This document shows positions 50,688 through 58,980 of a stretch of DNA of 64,000 bases, in pieces. The position numbers and the translations under genes were made by a program. Position 1 is the stretch's first letter. Each line of letters begins with the position of its first letter. The notes under the pieces are model-generated. The model ran no database searches, was not told where the DNA came from, and was given only the letters and a program-made list of their open reading frames with translations. This DNA comes from Aliiglaciecola sp. 3_MG-2023 (GTDB lineage Bacteria; Pseudomonadota; Gammaproteobacteria; Enterobacterales; Alteromonadaceae). The stretch spans positions 62,001 to 126,000 of the forward strand of contig NZ_JAUORV010000015.1 in the NCBI RefSeq assembly GCF_030548205.1, given 5' to 3'.

Positions 50688-51557
50688 GTGGACGTGACTT
50701 CTGTGAATTTGATTAAGTATTTGCTGTGCTTGTATGTGTTCTTAGCAACAGATGCCTTTAGTGGGGAGACCTCATTATTATTGGATAATGGCGCTTATAA
50801 AATCCCTGCAATCTACTCTACCCCCTCCAGCCCCGGGAATTATCCGGCTGTCATTTTATTGCACGGAACGGCATCGAATAAAAATGAAGTGGGAGATTTA
50901 TATGCAGTATTTGCCAAACAGCTAAGAGAGCATAATATCGCATCCATTAGAATCGATTTTGCTGGTACTGGCGATAGCGAAGTAGATTACCTGAAGTACA
51001 CTTTAGACAGTGCAGTTGCTGATGCAAATATGGCACGGTTGTTTTTAACTGAACAACCACAAATAGATAGCGACGCCATCGCCGTGCTTGGATTTAGTCA
51101 AGGTGGGTTGATTGCTCAATTGTTAGTGATAGAGCATCCAGAACTTGCTGCTTTGGTAACTTGGTCATCAGTGGTTGGTGATGGCAATGAGGCGTTTTTA
51201 AGTCTATTCCAAGCTAAATACCCAAACGCCTTAGATAACGGTTTCGCCCAATTAACCTTTGACTGGCGAGGCCCCTTGAGTTTGAGTTTGCAATGGTTCG
51301 AGCAGGTCAAAAAACAAAAATCGTTAACTGAATTGGCGAACTATACTGGGCCCACTTTAGCCATTGCTGGTGGCGCTGATGACATAGTTGATCCAATCTC
51401 CTCAGTTCGGTTAATTCAAGGCGTAGGCTCCGAAGATGGCCAAGCGGTGGTGCTCAAAGGGGCCGACCATATATTTAATGTTCTAGACTCAGCCGCCCAT
51501 GAAGACGAGGTTTTGCTAAAAATTACCTTGCAATGGTTACTAGAAAAGTTACATTAA
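50688..51557 (+). CDS. Secreted alpha/beta-hydrolase
   Basis: 289 aa with an N-terminal signal peptide (hydrophobic core LIKYLLCLYVFLATDAFSG). The fold is an alpha/beta hydrolase of the peptidase S9/dienelactone type: oxyanion LLHGTASNKNE, nucleophile elbow GFSQGG, acid GGADDIVDP and His in GADHIFNV. The start is uncertain between GTG 50688 and GTG 50703. The substrate, probably an ester or peptide, is unknown. It starts 69 bases after mesD on the same strand. Confidence 0.82.
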   Translation: MDVTSVNLIKYLLCLYVFLATDAFSGETSLLLDNGAYKIPAIYSTPSSPGNYPAVILLHGTASNKNEVGDLYAVFAKQLREHNIASIRIDFAGTGDSEVDYLKYTLDSAVADANMARLFLTEQPQIDSDAIAVLGFSQGGLIAQLLVIEHPELAALVTWSSVVGDGNEAFLSLFQAKYPNALDNGFAQLTFDWRGPLSLSLQWFEQVKKQKSLTELANYTGPTLAIAGGADDIVDPISSVRLIQGVGSEDGQAVVLKGADHIFNVLDSAAHEDEVLLKITLQWLLEKLH

Positions 51558-51617
51558 ATTCATGTTATTCGTTTCATTACGCACACTTAACCAAAATAAA
51601 CTAGGTGAATTTAACCG

Positions 51618-52079
51618 TTGGAAAATATAAGTATAAGAAAAGCAACAATAGACGATCTTGAAAAATTAAGAGAATTAGAACAGAAGCTGATTGCCGCTGA
51701 GCGTCCTTTCAATTCCATATTAAAAACAAAAGATGCTATTTACTACGATATCGAAAGTTTAATTACCAGCAAGTCTTCGCATTTGGCTGTAGCGGAAATT
51801 GATGGTGAGATTATCGCCACTGGCTATGCTCAAATACGTGAGTCTAAGATTGCCCATAGACATGATTATCATGTTTATTTAGGTTTTATGTTTGTAGCTC
51901 AAGAGTATCGTGGTTTAGGAATTAACAAACAAATTATGCAAAGGCTAGTTACCTGGGGTAAAGAGCAGAATTTGAGTGATTTTTACCTAGATGTTTATGC
52001 CACCAATGAATCGGCTATTAAAGCCTATAGAAAAGCCGGATTTGCTGAATCCACCTATGAAATGAAGCTGAATCTGTAG
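51618..52079 (+). CDS. GNAT-family N-acetyltransferase
   Basis: 153 aa, start TTG at 51618 behind AGGTGA; ISIRKATIDDLEKLRELEQ is a normal GNAT N-terminus. The acetyl-CoA motif is YRGLGINKQIMQRL, preceded by strand YLGFMFVAQE, and LDVYATNESAIKAYRKAGF is the typical C-terminal block. The substrate is unknown. It is a stand-alone gene between the hydrolase and the lipocalin. Confidence 0.85.
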   Translation: MENISIRKATIDDLEKLRELEQKLIAAERPFNSILKTKDAIYYDIESLITSKSSHLAVAEIDGEIIATGYAQIRESKIAHRHDYHVYLGFMFVAQEYRGLGINKQIMQRLVTWGKEQNLSDFYLDVYATNESAIKAYRKAGFAESTYEMKLNL

Positions 52080-52176
52080 AGTAGCTTAGTCTAAAAATTG
52101 TTTAAATAAGTGATACAAAACCGCAATTTATACGTTATAACAAATAGATTTGTTTAGTTTATTGGGTTTACGATTT

Positions 52177-52698
52177 ATGAAATTAAAACTTCTGTTTCTT
52201 TTGGTGGTCAGTTTTTTAGTTGCCTCATGTACTTCAATTCCTAAAGGGATTGAGCCAGTTAATAACTTTGATTTAAATAAATATTTGGGTACTTGGTACG
52301 AAATTGCTCGTTTTGACCACAGCTTTGAAGAAGGTTTAGAGCGAGTGACTGCCGAATACACTCTGCTTGATGATGGTGGAGTGAGGGTGACTAATCGTGG
52401 TTTTAATCCAGAAAATAATGAGTGGAAAGAAGCGGAAGGCAAGGCCTATTTTGTTGGAGAGGAATCAACGGGGCATTTAAAAGTATCATTTTTTGGTCCA
52501 TTTTATGCCAGCTACATCATATTTTTCCTTGATCAAACTGGCTATGAGTATGCTCTAGTCAGTGGTCCAAACCGAGATTATTTGTGGATCCTCAGTAGAG
52601 AACAAGAACTGCCAAAATCAACTGTAGAGATGTTGATTCAAGAGGCCAGTGACGCCGGTTTTGATACTTCCAAGTTAATTTTCGTTGACCATAACTAG
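52177..52698 (+). CDS. blc: Outer-membrane lipocalin Blc
   Basis: 173-aa lipoprotein from the ATG at 52177, with signal peptide and lipobox VASC (Cys near residue 17). The lipocalin core follows: FDLNKYLGTWYEIARFDHSFE (the GxW motif), VTNRGFNPENNEWKEAEGKA, and YEYALVSGPNRDYLWILSRE. Bacterial lipocalins bind lysophospholipids or fatty acids in envelope stress. The longer frame from a TTG (52150) would place residues before the signal peptide and is rejected. Confidence 0.92.
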   Translation: MKLKLLFLLVVSFLVASCTSIPKGIEPVNNFDLNKYLGTWYEIARFDHSFEEGLERVTAEYTLLDDGGVRVTNRGFNPENNEWKEAEGKAYFVGEESTGHLKVSFFGPFYASYIIFFLDQTGYEYALVSGPNRDYLWILSREQELPKSTVEMLIQEASDAGFDTSKLIFVDHN

Positions 52699-52802
52699 TC
52701 AAAGATATGAGGTTTCGTGCATAAATAATGAAATTAATATTTATGTATGAAGGTCTTAGCTAAAAAGCAAACTCGAAACTAGTAAAACGCGGATGGAAAA
52801 AC

Positions 52803-53330
52803 ATGCTCGAAAGTCAGCTTGAAGTTGTGCGCCAAGCCAAGCAATTTTTAATAGAAACTGATAATAAGGATTATCAGGAGATTTTGAAACCCCATTTATC
52901 CGGAAGCGCGGGTATGCATATGCGGCACATTCTTGATCATTATTTAGCTTTAAAAAATGGTATCAGCCATAAGCTTATTGATTACGATAAGCGGAACCGA
53001 TATACGGAATCTGAAAGTTGCCCTCAAGCTGCATTAAAGCAATGGCAGGAAATTGAAAACTGGCTAGTTCATGTTTGCCAACAAGATCTCAATGTGGATT
53101 TGCAGGTAAGCAGTGAAGTGAATGCTAATAAGGTCGAAAAGGTAAACGTGCACTCTACGCTCGCCAGAGAGTTAATGTTTATATCAAGCCATGCTATTCA
53201 TCATTTTTCGTTACTCAATGTGATTCAATCTTTAAGAGGTAACACAACGCCTGAAAACTTTGGCGTCGCTCCTGCCACCATCAGTTTTCAGCGAGAAAAG
53301 GCGGGTAAAGTGTCGGTTGCCAATCCATAA
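52803..53330 (+). CDS. DinB-fold protein
   Basis: 175-aa four-helix-bundle protein with the histidine pattern of DinB/YfiT metal-binding proteins: MHMRHILDHYLAL in one helix and ISSHAIHHFSLLNVI in another supply likely nickel/zinc ligands. Members include thiol-dependent transferases, but no specific reaction can be named. It stands alone and is followed by a hairpin at 53354. Confidence 0.8.
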   Translation: MLESQLEVVRQAKQFLIETDNKDYQEILKPHLSGSAGMHMRHILDHYLALKNGISHKLIDYDKRNRYTESESCPQAALKQWQEIENWLVHVCQQDLNVDLQVSSEVNANKVEKVNVHSTLARELMFISSHAIHHFSLLNVIQSLRGNTTPENFGVAPATISFQREKAGKVSVANP

Positions 53331-53353
53331 ATCCTTCTAAAACTCCTATCTAA

Positions 53354-53391
53354 ATGCATAAAACCATAGAAATTTTGTGGTTTTTATGCAT
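53354..53391 (+). terminator. Hairpin between the DinB-fold and PhnA-domain genes
   Basis: ATGCATAAAACCA (53354-53366) pairs with TGGTTTTTATGCAT (53378-53391), with one bulged T and a loop of about 11 bases. It lies 24 bases after the upstream stop and contains a T run in its 3' arm; the likely role is termination of the DinB-fold transcript. Confidence 0.5.
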
Positions 53392-53430
53392 AATATCGCC
53401 GCTTAAATTCCAATCTACAAAGGTTTTAGC

Positions 53431-53994
53431 ATGTCTATCGAACAAACTCTTTTATCTCGCAGCAACAAAGCGTGTGAATTATGCGGCGCAACTGACTCAT
53501 TGGTCGTGTATGAAGTTCCGCCAGAAGAGGCCCATGCAGATAAATGTATTTTAGTATGCAGTACATGCCAATCACAAATAGCGGGTGATGCAGAGCTTGA
53601 TATGACCCATTGGCGTTGTTTAAACGATAGTATGTGGAGCCAAGTACCAGCAGTGCAAATCGTCGCATGGCGGATGCTTAAAAGGTTGTCTACTGAAGGC
53701 TGGGCTCAGGATCTTTTAGACATGTTATATCTAGATGAAGATATGCTTAAATGGGCAGAGTCAGGTCTTGTTGAGCAAAATGAAGAGCCAACCTTAGATT
53801 GTAACGGCACAGCGTTGCAGGCTGGCGATACAGTCACTTTAGTAAAAGATTTGAACGTAAAAGGCGCGAATTTTACCGCCAAACGCGGAACCGCAGTTCG
53901 CGGTATTGCGTTGAGCAGTAATCCTGAGCATATTGAAGGCAAAGTGAATGGTCAGCGAATAGTGATCATCAGTGCCTATACCAAAAAATCATAA
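53431..53994 (+). CDS. PhnA-domain (YjdM-like) protein
   Basis: 187 aa. The N-terminal zinc ribbon has CELC (near residue 16) and CSTC (near 47). The C-terminal PhnA domain includes LDCNGTALQAGDTVTLVKDLNVKGANFTAKRG-type sequence (from about residue 121) and IEGKVNGQRIVIISAYTKKS. Despite the old name this family is not an established phosphonate enzyme; the function is unknown. It converges on the olsF-like gene, with the REP cluster in between. Confidence 0.9.
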   Translation: MSIEQTLLSRSNKACELCGATDSLVVYEVPPEEAHADKCILVCSTCQSQIAGDAELDMTHWRCLNDSMWSQVPAVQIVAWRMLKRLSTEGWAQDLLDMLYLDEDMLKWAESGLVEQNEEPTLDCNGTALQAGDTVTLVKDLNVKGANFTAKRGTAVRGIALSSNPEHIEGKVNGQRIVIISAYTKKS

Positions 53995-54054
53995 TCGTAG
54001 TATAGGCATCAGCCCGAAGGTCGCCTTGCGTGTTTTGATGTGGAAAAATATTTC

Positions 54055-54461
54055 CATGGGCTAAAGCGCCATGCTACAGGGAGGGGTTTGTATTCTTTCC
54101 TCGTTGCTGTAGGTGGGGGATTTATCTCCTAGTTTTTGCCTTTGTATTTCCATGGGCTAAAGCGCCATGCTACAGGGTCGGGTTTGTATTCTTTCCTCGT
54201 TGCTGTAGGTGGGGGATTTATCCCCTACGTTTTTGCCTTTGTATTTCCATGGCCTAAAGACCATGCTACAGGGTTTGTATTCTTTCCTCGTTGCTGTAGG
54301 TGGGGGATTTATCCCCTACGTTTTTGTTCTTATCATCCATGGGCTAAAGCGCCATGCTACAGGGTGGGGTTTGTATTCTTTCCTCGGTGTTGTAGGTGGG
54401 GGATTTATCCCCTACGTTTTTGCCTTTGTATTTCCATGGGCTAAAGCGCCATGCTACAGGG
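54055..54461. repeat. BIME-like cluster of alternating REP hairpins, 4.5 units
   Basis: A unit of 90-97 bases starts at 54055, 54151, 54248, 54338 and 54435 (the last partial). Each unit has two hairpins: CATGGGCTAAAGCGCCATG, which read leftward is GTAG followed by CATGGCGCTTTAGCCCATG, and GTAGGTGGGGGATTTATCCC followed by CTAC. Both begin with the GTAG head and share a central TTTA, so they are two REP elements in opposite orientations, as in bacterial interspersed mosaic elements mobilised by RAYT transposases. It fills the gap between two converging genes. Frames through it are artefacts. No RAYT gene is in the window. Confidence 0.85.
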
Positions 54462-54472
54462 AGATGGCGCAC

Positions 54473-56218
54473 TCAACCTTCGTTTAACTTATACTGTTTC
54501 CACGCCTCTCCCAAATAAAGCTTCAACAGCTTCTCGGGGGCTTTCGGAAGTTCAACGCTCAATAGCAATCCTGGAGTGTCATTGAAATTTCCGTCTATAC
54601 CCAAACAGTGAAATTTAGCCCCGAGTTTTAAATAATGCTTGGCTAGGATTGGAATGTCTTTTCCATCACTCTCTATGGCCGCCAGTAAGGTGGTTAAATG
54701 TGCGGATAAGTCGTGTTCTTTGGCAAAATCTAAAATTTCCGGGTGGGGTGGAAAATTGAATTTTTTATGGGGCGTTACTTTGTCTGTTGGTGTGACTAGC
54801 CCATGCTCGATTAATGCAACCGAACGTGGGTTATAAAGCTTACTCAACGAAACTGTGCCATATAGCGTCCGATAATGGGGAAATTTACATACAAATGCGC
54901 CAATACCTCGCCATAATAAAAACAATCCTTGGAAGCTCTTTTGATATTCGGGTATCAAAAATGATCGGCCTAGCTCAAGACAGGGTTGCTGTCGGTTTAC
55001 AAATCCCGCCGAAAAGTTAAACATACGTGCCAAGTACAATTGGGATATGTCACCTTGTTCCAACAATTTGTCGGTTTGCCCCATCCGATATGCACCAATA
55101 ATATTTTGTTTTTCATTATTAACCACAAATAATTGGGTGTAAGTGGCATCAAACTCATCAGTGTCTATTGGTTCACCGCTGCCTTCATTATGCTGGCGAA
55201 AAACGAGTTCCCGTAATCTGGCAATTTCAACTACTGTGTTAGGCAGTTGGTGTTGATAGCCGTAATAAACGGAGAATTCTTTGTGCACTAACAAACATTG
55301 ATCTTTAGGTAGATTTTGCAATTCCTGGGCTATTTGTTGCCAAGGCACTTGATTTGCCAATGGTGCTTGTTGAATTTGTTGATCCGCAGGCCACGCCATA
55401 TTCCAAAAGGGGTCTTGAGAATAACTCTGAATCCTGCAAAGTGCGGCCTGTTGTTTACTGTCTTCAACTTTATAAGTATTTGGCTTTACTAATGAACCAC
55501 AGCTAATTTGTACTTGAGAGTTGTTTTTATTGAGTAACTCTCGAGCTAACATGAGCAATCTAAAGCGGTAATAAACCCGTCCTAGTCGATAGAATAAGGG
55601 ACTATTTTGACCACTTACAAAAATGGGTAAAAAATGCGCTTGAGAAGCGTTAATAAGTTTCCCCACTATGCGGTTCCAATGATGTTCACTTATGCGTTTC
55701 TTATCGCCTTGGTAGTATGCAACACGACCTGCGGGGAATACCAATAACGCACCACCTTGTTTAACATGTTTCAAGCTTGCACGAATAGAAGGTGTATTTT
55801 TAGGATCGCGCTCAGACAATGGATTGGTAAAAATAAAGTAGTCTTTGAGCTCTGGAAAAAGTTTTAATCCTTGATTGGCTAACACTTGCAGGTCTGGACG
55901 TATTTGACCTATTAGCAAACACAATATTACGCCTTCTATACCACCAAATGGGTGATTACTAGCAATTACCAGTGGACCAGATTTAGGAATATTTTTTTGA
56001 ACAGTCTCTCCACCTAACACTTCAATATTGAGTACTTCCAATAATTTTTCGGCAAACGCTTCTTTTTCAAGCCCTTGCATTTGATGTTGCTTATAAAGAA
56101 CATCCATTTTCTTAACGCCCACTAAGCGGTCTAAGAGTTTAAGGGCAAGTGTGAGCGGTCCTTTTTTTTGCTCCACAAGATTAACCAGACTGATAGATGT
56201 CGACACCTGATGCTGCAT
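54473..56218 (-). CDS. olsF: OlsF-like bifunctional acyltransferase (ornithine-lipid synthesis)
   Basis: 581 aa from the ATG at 56218 (the frame opens at a TTG 27 bases upstream). The N-terminal PlsC-type domain (about 60-270) has SNHPFGGIEGVILCLLI and LVFPAGRVAYYQGDKK, the acyltransferase motifs. The C-terminal GNAT/OlsB-like domain (about 310-580) contains IARLRELVFRQHNEGSG, TDEFDATYTQLFVV and PCLELGRSFL. This fusion matches OlsF, which N-acylates and O-acylates ornithine to make ornithine lipids. The two-domain order is seen; the substrate is inferred from the family. Confidence 0.75.
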   Translation of the reverse strand: MQHQVSTSISLVNLVEQKKGPLTLALKLLDRLVGVKKMDVLYKQHQMQGLEKEAFAEKLLEVLNIEVLGGETVQKNIPKSGPLVIASNHPFGGIEGVILCLLIGQIRPDLQVLANQGLKLFPELKDYFIFTNPLSERDPKNTPSIRASLKHVKQGGALLVFPAGRVAYYQGDKKRISEHHWNRIVGKLINASQAHFLPIFVSGQNSPLFYRLGRVYYRFRLLMLARELLNKNNSQVQISCGSLVKPNTYKVEDSKQQAALCRIQSYSQDPFWNMAWPADQQIQQAPLANQVPWQQIAQELQNLPKDQCLLVHKEFSVYYGYQHQLPNTVVEIARLRELVFRQHNEGSGEPIDTDEFDATYTQLFVVNNEKQNIIGAYRMGQTDKLLEQGDISQLYLARMFNFSAGFVNRQQPCLELGRSFLIPEYQKSFQGLFLLWRGIGAFVCKFPHYRTLYGTVSLSKLYNPRSVALIEHGLVTPTDKVTPHKKFNFPPHPEILDFAKEHDLSAHLTTLLAAIESDGKDIPILAKHYLKLGAKFHCLGIDGNFNDTPGLLLSVELPKAPEKLLKLYLGEAWKQYKLNEG

Positions 56219-56354
56219 ATTTTCAGTTATTCTCAACAACGACAATTAATCTTTACCTTATAACAGAAGCTATTTATGCAATGCAAAAGATTATTTTTGC
56301 AATTTTTCGGGCATAATAGGGGGAAGATTTAGCGTAAACTATTACTATAGGCCA

Positions 56355-57395
56355 ATGATGAATAAAATTACGATTACTGCCCCAGACGATTGGCACCTGC
56401 ATTTCCGTGATCACGATATGTTAGGGGAAACGGTTCCAGCAACTGCCAGGTGTTTTCAACGTGCCATTGCAATGCCAAATTTAGTACCGCCCGTCACTAC
56501 TGCTAAAATGGCAATGGAATATAAATCACGGATTTTGGCCGCCCGACCTGAAAATAGTCATTTTGAGCCACTCATGGTGTTGTTCCTCACGAATGAGACC
56601 AGTAAGCAAGATATCATAGATGCTAAAAACGCAGGTGTGGTAGCAGCTAAATTGTATCCTGCCGGTGCGACTACCAACTCAGATGCAGCAGTAGCTGGAA
56701 TAGAAGCTCTGTATCCCGTTTTTGAAGAAATGGCCGAACAGCAAATGCTGCTACTCATTCATGGAGAAGTGACGCAAGCCCATATTGATATTTTCGACCG
56801 AGAAAAAGAGTTTATCGATCAGCATCTTGCACAAATTGTAGAACGTTTTCCTCACTTGAAAATAGTCTTTGAACATATCACTACCTCTGACGCTGCGGAG
56901 TTTGTTTTGCAAAGTTCTGACAAGGTAGCAGCCACCATTACCCCACAACATTTATTATTGAACCGTAATGATTTGCTAGTGGGAGGGGTCCGTCCTCACA
57001 ATTTCTGTTTACCTGTACTTAAACGTAACACCCATCAGCAAGCCTTAAGAAAAGTCGTTGCTAGCGGTTCTAAAAAGTTCTTTTTAGGGACGGACTCTGC
57101 GCCCCATGAAAAGCATAGAAAAGAATCCGCATGCGGATGTGCAGGCTGTTATAGTGCGTGGAGTGCGTTAGAATTATACGCGCAGATATTTGACGATTTA
57201 GGTGCAATCGATAAGCTTGAGGGTTTTAGTAGTCACTTTGGTGCAGACTTTTATGGCTTAGCACGCAACACCCAAACCGTAACATTAGTCAAAGAAAAGT
57301 GGCAAATACCTGAACAAATCATCCTTCCAAACGGAAACCCCATTGTACCGTTTTTCGCAGGACAAACAGTTGATTGGAAAATAGAAAACCTTTAA
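56355..57395 (+). CDS. pyrC: Dihydroorotase (class II)
   Basis: Zinc enzyme of pyrimidine synthesis that closes carbamoyl-aspartate to dihydroorotate. Metal and active-site motifs: DWHLHFRD, the carboxylated Lys in AAKLYPAGATTNS, His in LLIHGEVT and VFEHITT, and Asp in FLGTDSAPHEK. At 346 aa it matches E. coli PyrC (348). Two ATGs are in tandem at the start (56355 and 56358). The stop overlaps the next gene's ATG by one base. Confidence 0.96.
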   Translation: MMNKITITAPDDWHLHFRDHDMLGETVPATARCFQRAIAMPNLVPPVTTAKMAMEYKSRILAARPENSHFEPLMVLFLTNETSKQDIIDAKNAGVVAAKLYPAGATTNSDAAVAGIEALYPVFEEMAEQQMLLLIHGEVTQAHIDIFDREKEFIDQHLAQIVERFPHLKIVFEHITTSDAAEFVLQSSDKVAATITPQHLLLNRNDLLVGGVRPHNFCLPVLKRNTHQQALRKVVASGSKKFFLGTDSAPHEKHRKESACGCAGCYSAWSALELYAQIFDDLGAIDKLEGFSSHFGADFYGLARNTQTVTLVKEKWQIPEQIILPNGNPIVPFFAGQTVDWKIENL

Positions 57396-58243
57396 TGATG
57401 CAATTAAGGCGAATGTTTTCTTTATATAAATTAGCCTCCATATCAACCGGTAATTTAGTCATATTATTACTGGGTTTTTATTATGGTGGGGCGTCCGCAC
57501 AATCTTCCGAAGATTTTTGGGTTTTGGCATATCCTGAACCGCCTTTTGTTGAACAGACAGATAAGGGCAAGTTAACAGGTTTTTTAGTTGATGAAGTGAA
57601 CGGGATTTTGACAACCGCTGGGATTCATCAGCAAATTCTACTAGCCCCTTGGAAACGCCTTGAACAAGAAGCTAAAATTAAAGCGAATGTGTTGGCCTTT
57701 GCTTTGACTCGCACGGCAGAAAGTGAGCAAAATTATCACTGGATTACGCCTTTAACTGCAAATGTGTATTCAGTTTATAGCTCTCAAAAACTCGCTAGCC
57801 CGTTAAATAATCTTGAGCAATTATCTGAATTTGACTCCATTGCAGTATTAGAGAATGATGTTCGTCACAAAATACTGCAGGCGCAAAATGCTAAGAACAT
57901 TCACGCCTATACAAGTTGGTCAGAGGCAATTGATAGTGTCGTTAATGAACACTCCAGTGCAATATTTTTTTCGGATGCAGGAATGCAATATTTTTGTCGC
58001 GTCCAAGGGAAAGGCTGTAGTCAGCTAGAACGCGTATTTATGTATGAAGAAACGGTCACTTATCTTACGTTGTCAAAACTGGAGTCAAGCCCAGAGTTGG
58101 TGAACAGATTAAAAAATGCGGCAAAGCAATACAAACAATCAGATGCATTTAAACGAATTTCTAAATATTGGCTTAAACAATACGAAAACCTGCCTATTCC
58201 TATGCATATGGAAGAAGGTGTACTTAATTTGTGGAATAAATAA
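57395..58243 (+). CDS. Periplasmic solute-binding-like protein (SBP_bac_3 type)
   Basis: 282 aa from the ATG at 57395, which shares a base with the pyrC stop; ATGs at 57398 and 57413 are alternatives. A signal peptide (core LVILLLGFYYGGASAQS) precedes a family-3 solute-binding fold: WVLAYPEPPFVEQTDKGKLT, GFLVDEVNGIL and later IFFSDAGMQYFC. Such stand-alone members in Alteromonadales are often sensors or amino-acid binders without an ABC transporter; none is adjacent. Ligand unknown. Confidence 0.8.
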   Translation: MMQLRRMFSLYKLASISTGNLVILLLGFYYGGASAQSSEDFWVLAYPEPPFVEQTDKGKLTGFLVDEVNGILTTAGIHQQILLAPWKRLEQEAKIKANVLAFALTRTAESEQNYHWITPLTANVYSVYSSQKLASPLNNLEQLSEFDSIAVLENDVRHKILQAQNAKNIHAYTSWSEAIDSVVNEHSSAIFFSDAGMQYFCRVQGKGCSQLERVFMYEETVTYLTLSKLESSPELVNRLKNAAKQYKQSDAFKRISKYWLKQYENLPIPMHMEEGVLNLWNK

Positions 58244-58255
58244 TCGGACCTGACT

Positions 58256-58945
58256 ATGACTAAACTTGTTAGTTATCAAAATCAAGAAACTTATGCCTTA
58301 ATCACTATCGATAATGGGAAGGCCAATGCTCTTTCACCAGACGTTATTGAGCAAGTAAATTTGTGTTTAGACAAGGCTGAGAAAAATCAAAAAGTAGTGG
58401 TGTTAACTGGCAAAGCAGGTATGTTCTGCGCAGGTTTTGATTTAGGCGTGATGAAACAGAGTGTTGAGTCAGCAAGGGAGCTCGTGAAAATGGGCTCAAT
58501 GTTGTCAAAGCGCCTTTTATCCTTTCCAACCCCGGTTATTGCTGCTTGCTCAGGACATGCGGTAGCCAAGGGAGCATTTCTTTTGTTATCAACGGATTAT
58601 CGTATTGGTACCGACGGAGATTTTAAAATTGGTTTGAATGAAGTGGCCATCGGTATGACCATGCACCAAGTTGGTATTGAGTTGGCGCGCAACCGTTTAA
58701 CTCCTCGCTTTTTCAATCGTTCGGTTATTAACGCTGAAATCTTTAGTCCTGGACAAGCACTAGAGGCCGGATTTTTAGACTTGGTAGCGAAGCCCAAAAA
58801 GTTTGAAAAAACCGTCAACAAAGTTGCCTCCGCAATGGCTTCTTTAGATTTGAAATCTCACCGGGCAACTAAATTGAAAGCAAGAGCTGAACATTTGGCC
58901 GCTTTAGAAAAAGCCATTGAGATTGATCTCAATAGTTCTATCTAA
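58256..58945 (+). CDS. Enoyl-CoA hydratase/isomerase (crotonase family)
   Basis: 229 aa, short for the family. The CoA and oxyanion-hole motifs VVVLTGKAGMFCAGFDLGVM and CSGHAVAKGAFLLLSTDYRIG are present, and FKIGLNEVAIGMTM places a Glu at one catalytic position, while the first catalytic Glu is not obvious in the AKGAFLLL helix. It may be a hydratase, isomerase or thioesterase-like member. It lies 12 bases behind the solute-binding gene and 35 before dbpA. Confidence 0.85.
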   Translation: MTKLVSYQNQETYALITIDNGKANALSPDVIEQVNLCLDKAEKNQKVVVLTGKAGMFCAGFDLGVMKQSVESARELVKMGSMLSKRLLSFPTPVIAACSGHAVAKGAFLLLSTDYRIGTDGDFKIGLNEVAIGMTMHQVGIELARNRLTPRFFNRSVINAEIFSPGQALEAGFLDLVAKPKKFEKTVNKVASAMASLDLKSHRATKLKARAEHLAALEKAIEIDLNSSI

Positions 58946-58980
58946 CTACTTTTAACCTTTATTTTAAAGAGAGCACTTTA

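Noticed and set aside
53354-53554. 66-codon frame overlapping the start of the PhnA-domain gene
   Set aside because: It begins inside the hairpin and is a shadow of the PhnA-domain gene.
54055-54461. CRISPR-like array of repeats
   Set aside because: Units are 90-97 bases of nearly identical sequence without unique spacers, and no cas genes are present; the hairpins fit REP/BIME elements.
54136-54487. Two open frames of 92-102 codons through the repeat cluster
   Set aside because: They translate the REP units into repeated GGGFIPYVF-type peptides; their openness is a by-product of the tandem repeat and no ribosome-binding site precedes them.
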